NCBI RefSeq assembly: GCF_900215205.1
Contig: NZ_OBDY01000001.1
Location: forward strand, 128,181-192,180
Reading direction: 5' to 3'
From: Paractinoplanes atraurantiacus
GTDB taxonomy: Bacteria > Actinomycetota > Actinomycetes > Mycobacteriales > Micromonosporaceae
DNA: 64,000 nt
In this document: positions 60,397 to 64,000 of the stretch, piece by piece
Position numbering within the stretch: the first letter of the stretch is position 1
Layout of the letters: every line of letters starts with the position of its first letter
The notes under the pieces: generated by a model
What the model was told of the DNA's origin: nothing
Databases searched by the model: none
Seen by the model: the letters and a program-made list of their open reading frames with translations, nothing else
Translations under genes and position numbers: made by a program

Positions 60397-62817
60397 TCAG
60401 CGGCGGCCCGGTGGCGGCTTCGGGTTGTTGCCGCCCGGCGGGGCGCCGCTCGGAGGGGTCTGTGCGGCCTTGCCCTTGCTCACCTCGATGACGACAACGC
60501 CGCCCTTGATGGTGCGGCCGCCGGGGTCGGTGCCGGCCGCCGTGCCCTTGGGGCAGTCGGACTCGACGTCGTTGCCGACCACCGCGTCGAAGCCGGCCGA
60601 CTCGATCTCGTCCTTGGCGTCGTCGATGGACTGGCAGGTGACGCGGGGGATGGAGCGCTGGTCACCCTCGGCGATCTTCTTGCTGCCGGGGACCTTGAAC
60701 TGCTCCTTCGGCTTGCCCTTCATGTAGTCGGCCAGCGTTTCGTAGACGGCCGGGTTGACCACGTCGTGGCTCATCCGGTCGGTGTGCTGGGGCCAGTCGG
60801 GGTTGACCAGATAGCCCGCCACGACCAGCTTCGTCGTGCCGGCGATCAGGGCCGCCGTCTTGTCGCTGTCGGTCGTTCCGGTCTTGCCGAAGACCGGGTG
60901 CTTCACCGTCGACTTCACCGCGCGGGCCGTGGCGCCGTTGCAGTTGCCCAGCTGGGCCGAGTCGCCGACCGGGCAGCGGGTCGCGTCGAGCGTGGCCCGG
61001 GCGACGTCGGGGCTGGTCGCCCGGATGCAGCGCGGCTTGCCGATGTCGAGTTTCTCGCCGGACTGCGTGGTGATCTGCTCGATCGGGGTGGGCTCGCAGT
61101 GCATGCCGTCGCCGGGCAGGACGGCGAAGGCGTTGGCCATGTCGAGCGGCGTCGACGCCGACACACCCAGGGTGAAGGCGCCCCACTGGTTGGCCGAGAC
61201 CGCGTTGTTGGCGAAGTCGGCGTCCTGCTTGACCCGGAACTGCACGCCGAACCGCTTGGCCACGGCGACCACGTTCTCGGCGCCGACCCTCTCCTCCAGC
61301 GGCACGAAGTACGTGTTGATGGACTTACCGAAGGCGGTCCACATGTTGTAGACGCCCTCGCCGCCGCCACCGGAGTTGCTCGGGCACCAGAAGTGGGTGC
61401 CGGGGCAGGCCGAGTCGTTGCCCGAGTCGATGATGTAGCCCGACTTGTAGCGTTTCTCCGCCTTGATCGGGTACGCCAGCGGGTAGCCCTTTTCCAGCGC
61501 CGCGACCATCGTGAACATCTTGAACACCGAGCCGGCCTGGTAGCCGCTGATGTCGCCACCGCCGGAGAGCAGCGGGTTGGTCGTGTTCGGGTACGTCGCC
61601 CGTACGCCCTTCTTCGCCTTCTTCTTGTCCGAGGACAGCGGGTTCTGCGGCTTGGACGGGTCGTCGAGCTTGTAGCGCCGGTTGGCCGACAGGACGCGGA
61701 CCTTGCCGTTGCCGGGCTCGATGCCGGAGATCAGCAGAGCGTTCTTGTTGTTGAGCGAGATGTGCTCGGAGATGCGCTTGCGGGCGTCCGCCGTGCCCTT
61801 GACGTCCATCGTCGTGACGATGCGGTAGCCGCCGCTCTTCAGCCGGCGCTCACGGTCGTACGTCGTCGCTCCGAACGACTCCTGGCTCATCCACCACCGG
61901 TAGAAGTAGTCGCAGAAGAAGCCCCAGTTGTTGTTGGCGACCGAGACGCAGCCGTTGCTGATCGGCCTGACCTTGCGCGGGATGGCTTCCTTGACCGCCT
62001 TGTCGGCCTGGGCCTGGGTGATCGAGCCCGCCTCGACCATGCCGGGGATGATGTAGTCGTTCCGGCGGTCGCGGATCTGCGGGTAGCCCTCGGCACTCGT
62101 CGGGTTGAAGCTGGTCGGCGCCTTGACCATGCCGGCCAGCATGGCCGCCTGGCCGATCGTCAGGTCCTTGGGCTTCTTGTTGAAGTAGACCTGGCTGGCC
62201 GCGTAGACGCCGTACGCCTGGTTGCCGAAGGGCGCGATGTTGAGGTAGCGCTCGAGGATCTGGTCTTTCGACAGCTCCTTCTCCACCTGCAGCGCGTACT
62301 TCATCTCGTTGACCTTGCGCTTCGGCGTGTCCTTGGTGGCGTCGACGACCTCCTGCGGGTTGGTCGCCGAGTAGGCCAGCGAGAGGCGCACGTACTGCAT
62401 CGTGATGGTCGACGCGCCCTGCTTGGACTCGGACTTGCCGCTGTTGTTGACGAACGCGCGGGCGACGCCCTTGAGGTCGACGCCGTTGTGGTTGTAGAAC
62501 TCCCGGTCCTCGGCGGCCACGATCGCGTCGCGCATGAACTTCGAGATGTCCTTGATCGGGACATCGCTGCGGAACTCGTCGTAGAACTGCGAGATCTGCG
62601 TCCGCCCGTCGCGGGCGTAGATGCGGGTGATCTGCGGGGAGCTGAAGTCTTTGATCTCGCTGGGCAGTTGCGCGAACGTCTCGCCGCCGGCCTTGGCGGC
62701 CAGTCCGGACATGGCGGCGGCCGGGAAGGCCGCGGCCGCGACGACGACGCCGGCGAGTAAACCGCAGATCAGCAACGAGGTCGCATTGGCGAAGATGTTG
62801 TGATCGCGTCTGCGCAT
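60397..62817 (-). CDS. Bifunctional penicillin-binding protein (class A) with PASTA domain
   Basis: An 806-residue membrane enzyme that polymerises and cross-links peptidoglycan. TM near residues 10-35. The glycosyltransferase 51 domain has the catalytic Glu in AAEDREFYNHNGVDL (about 103) plus QGASTITMQYVR. The transpeptidase domain has SVFK (Ser-x-x-Lys), the SIN motif in GKSINTYFVP, and KTGTT. One PASTA domain (about 715-775: CQSIDDAKDEIESAGFDAVV) and a Pro/Gly-rich tail follow. The PASTA repeat and the neighbours match PonA2 of Mycobacterium and SCO3580 of Streptomyces. I use ATG 62817; the frame is open to 62928 and no start has a good ribosome site. Confidence 0.93.
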   Translation of the reverse strand: MRRRDHNIFANATSLLICGLLAGVVVAAAAFPAAAMSGLAAKAGGETFAQLPSEIKDFSSPQITRIYARDGRTQISQFYDEFRSDVPIKDISKFMRDAIVAAEDREFYNHNGVDLKGVARAFVNNSGKSESKQGASTITMQYVRLSLAYSATNPQEVVDATKDTPKRKVNEMKYALQVEKELSKDQILERYLNIAPFGNQAYGVYAASQVYFNKKPKDLTIGQAAMLAGMVKAPTSFNPTSAEGYPQIRDRRNDYIIPGMVEAGSITQAQADKAVKEAIPRKVRPISNGCVSVANNNWGFFCDYFYRWWMSQESFGATTYDRERRLKSGGYRIVTTMDVKGTADARKRISEHISLNNKNALLISGIEPGNGKVRVLSANRRYKLDDPSKPQNPLSSDKKKAKKGVRATYPNTTNPLLSGGGDISGYQAGSVFKMFTMVAALEKGYPLAYPIKAEKRYKSGYIIDSGNDSACPGTHFWCPSNSGGGGEGVYNMWTAFGKSINTYFVPLEERVGAENVVAVAKRFGVQFRVKQDADFANNAVSANQWGAFTLGVSASTPLDMANAFAVLPGDGMHCEPTPIEQITTQSGEKLDIGKPRCIRATSPDVARATLDATRCPVGDSAQLGNCNGATARAVKSTVKHPVFGKTGTTDSDKTAALIAGTTKLVVAGYLVNPDWPQHTDRMSHDVVNPAVYETLADYMKGKPKEQFKVPGSKKIAEGDQRSIPRVTCQSIDDAKDEIESAGFDAVVGNDVESDCPKGTAAGTDPGGRTIKGGVVVIEVSKGKAAQTPPSGAPPGGNNPKPPPGRR

Positions 62818-63116
62818 CCAGGAGGTCACCCGAAGCAGGGTACGCGAGGAGCGCACGTGACCACACGTCGAGAGAGTCACGGATCGCCGAGAATCAGTCT
62901 GCCCTAACGGGGGATCTTTCGTGGGCATTTGTGAAGTAGGCTTCGCGGCCTTTGCCCGGAAGCGCCGGGCTGTACGTATTTGAGGGACAACGTTGCGTAA
63001 TCGCCCAACTACAGAGCATGATGGTCCGGCGAGCTAATCGCACGACGTCCGCGTGGCTCAGGGGGACACACGCCCCGCGGACGTCAGGGGGGTAACGCTA
63101 GGGGGGACGTTTACAG
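62818..63116. promoter_or_regulatory. Divergent control region of the PBP and whiB genes
   Basis: About 300 bases between two divergent starts. The right half has AT-richer islands (GTTGCGTAATCG near 62992 and ATGATGG near 63018) suitable for promoters, and several G runs just before whiB. No clear palindrome was found. Possible longer PBP start codons lie in the left third. Confidence 0.5.
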
Positions 63117-63419
63117 ATGGGGATGATCAGCGACTGGCCCAGCATGGCCGCGTGTCAGAGTGGCGACCCTGACGCGCTTTTCGTGCAGGGCGCCGAGCAG
63201 AACGTGGCGAAGAGGATCTGCCGCAGCTGCCCGGTTCGCTACGAATGCCTCGCCGATGCCCTGGACAACCGGATCGAGTTCGGCGTCTGGGGAGGAATGA
63301 CCGAACGGGAGAGGCGGGCGCTGCTGCGCCGCCACCCGCACGTGGCGAGCTGGCGCAAGATGTTCGAGGCCGCGATGAAGGACAAGGGCGCCGACAAGGT
63401 GCTGGTCCCGACCCGCTAG
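63117..63419 (+). CDS. whiB4: WhiB-family Fe-S regulator (WhiB4/WblA type)
   Basis: A 100-residue WhiB-like protein with the four cluster Cys at 13, 35, 38 and 44 (C-x21-C-x2-C-x5-C), the GVWGG turn (56-60) and a basic C-terminus (ERERRALLRRHP). It is expected to hold a redox- and NO-sensitive 4Fe-4S cluster and to regulate transcription. Synteny identifies the subtype: PBP with PASTA on one side (divergent) and ArsA-like ATPase on the other (convergent), as for whiB4 of M. tuberculosis and wblA (SCO3579) of Streptomyces. ATG 63117 has a G-run ribosome site; a second ATG two codons later is possible. Confidence 0.93.
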   Translation: MGMISDWPSMAACQSGDPDALFVQGAEQNVAKRICRSCPVRYECLADALDNRIEFGVWGGMTERERRALLRRHPHVASWRKMFEAAMKDKGADKVLVPTR

Positions 63420-63432
63420 CAGGGAAAACCAG

Positions 63433-64000
63433 CTAGGCGAGAAGCGCGCCGATCGTCCGCAGCCCGTCGACGTCATGAACGTCGGCGGGCTGCGCCGTGA
63501 CCGACACCGCCGGAACGGCCGGGAAAGCGTCGGTGAAGGTGGCGGCCACGCGCTGCTCACGCTCGGTCTGGCGGACGAGGTTGGCGTGGATCCGCAGGGC
63601 GCCGGCGGTCAGCTGGTTCTCGCCGGCGGCGTCGAGCTCGTCGGCGGCGGCCTCGCTCTCCTCGGCCGGCAGGCCGGTCACCTCGGAACGGTGCATCCGG
63701 TTGAGCACCAGCCCGGCCAGCGGCATCCGCTCGGCCACCAGGCGCTCGGCGAAGTACGCCGCCTCGCGCACGGCGTCCCGCTCCGGGGCCGCGACCAGCA
63801 GGAACGCGGTCTGCGGATCTTGCAGGATGCGGTACGTCTCGTCGGCGCGCTGCCGGAAGCCGCCGAACATCGAGTCGAGCGCGGCCACGAAGCCCGACAG
63901 ATCAGTGAGCAACTGGGCGCCCAGGACCTTCTGCACCGTACGGGAGAAAAGCCCGAAAGACGCGGTGACCAGGCTGAACATGCTGCGGCCGCCGGAGCGG
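63433..64000 (-). CDS. ArsA-type anion-transporter ATPase, C-terminal part (partial)
   Basis: The last ~189 codons of a gene that continues past the right edge (reading frame still open at 64000). Visible text includes FVAALDSMFGGFRQRADETY, PQTAFLLVAAPERDAVREAA and FAERLVAERMPLAGLVLNRM, the last a typical ArsA/GET3-like late segment. The P-loop is outside the window. It corresponds by position to Rv3680 of M. tuberculosis, an ATPase of the ArsA/GET3 family next to whiB4. The two genes converge with only 13 bases between stops. Confidence 0.88.
   Translation of the reverse strand, partial: RSGGRSMFSLVTASFGLFSRTVQKVLGAQLLTDLSGFVAALDSMFGGFRQRADETYRILQDPQTAFLLVAAPERDAVREAAYFAERLVAERMPLAGLVLNRMHRSEVTGLPAEESEAAADELDAAGENQLTAGALRIHANLVRQTEREQRVAATFTDAFPAVPAVSVTAQPADVHDVDGLRTIGALLA

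Noticed and set aside
60103..62760. 885-codon plus-strand ORF opposite the PBP gene
   Set aside because: Antisense shadow. The minus strand carries the GT51, transpeptidase and PASTA motifs.

Overview
The window is high-GC actinobacterial chromosome. GTG and TTG starts, short Shine-Dalgarno motifs and four-base ATGA/GTGA gene overlaps are all common. A conservon (sensor kinase, roadblock, DUF742, small GTPase), a Leu-codon leader before leuA, WhiB4/WblA beside a PASTA penicillin-binding protein and an ArsA-type ATPase, and the dnaX-ebfC-recR and lysC-asd blocks point to Actinomycetia. Micromonosporaceae (an Actinoplanes-like organism) is my best guess; no gene in the window settles the genus.

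Layout. 1-960 is GC-rich repeat DNA with no gene I can support. 972-9892 is accessory: a DUF574 methyltransferase, a TPR/GGDEF protein, a MarR-regulated 14-TM exporter with a divergent TetR gene, a secreted CBM2-GH18 chitinase, and an operon of a degenerate WecB-like epimerase, a SnoaL-like protein and a TetR regulator. 10091-16521 is a six-gene conservon transcribed leftward. 16968-28873 is mostly housekeeping: DUF885 and PHP-domain proteins, mtnA, a DinB protein, tyrA, a secreted beta-propeller, an M23 lipoprotein, tadA with its partner, deoD, and a STAS protein. 27682-33009 also carries two tRNA-Ser genes, the SRP RNA and dnaX. ebfC and recR follow, then a complete oligopeptide ABC transporter (C-A-B-D-F, 34471-40540).

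40598-46419 is a leftward exported-protein block: four paralogous RTX-type calcium-binding proteins, a small acidic protein and a secreted HNH nuclease-like lipoprotein. Next comes amino-acid biosynthesis: leuA with a 24-codon leader peptide containing three consecutive CTT codons and followed by a hairpin, then lysC (with an internal beta-subunit start) and asd, and then pyrE. 52329-55673 pairs a FIST sensor protein with an intact GAF-GGDEF-EAL c-di-GMP enzyme.

55776-60339 is a looser region. It has a zinc-ribbon membrane-protein gene broken by one missing base in a repeat, and two diverged inverted copies of a small helix-turn-helix gene that share a leader of about 20 bp. Between the copies lie a GatB/YqeY gene, a metallophosphoesterase, tRNA-Pro(CGG) and an unlisted 54-codon membrane ORF. 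The window ends in the conserved PBP - whiB4/wblA - ArsA arrangement; the ArsA gene runs off the right edge.

Two c-di-GMP proteins, the conservon, the STAS protein and WhiB indicate a heavily signalling, developmentally complex actinomycete. I see no CRISPR array, no transposase and no biosynthetic gene cluster.
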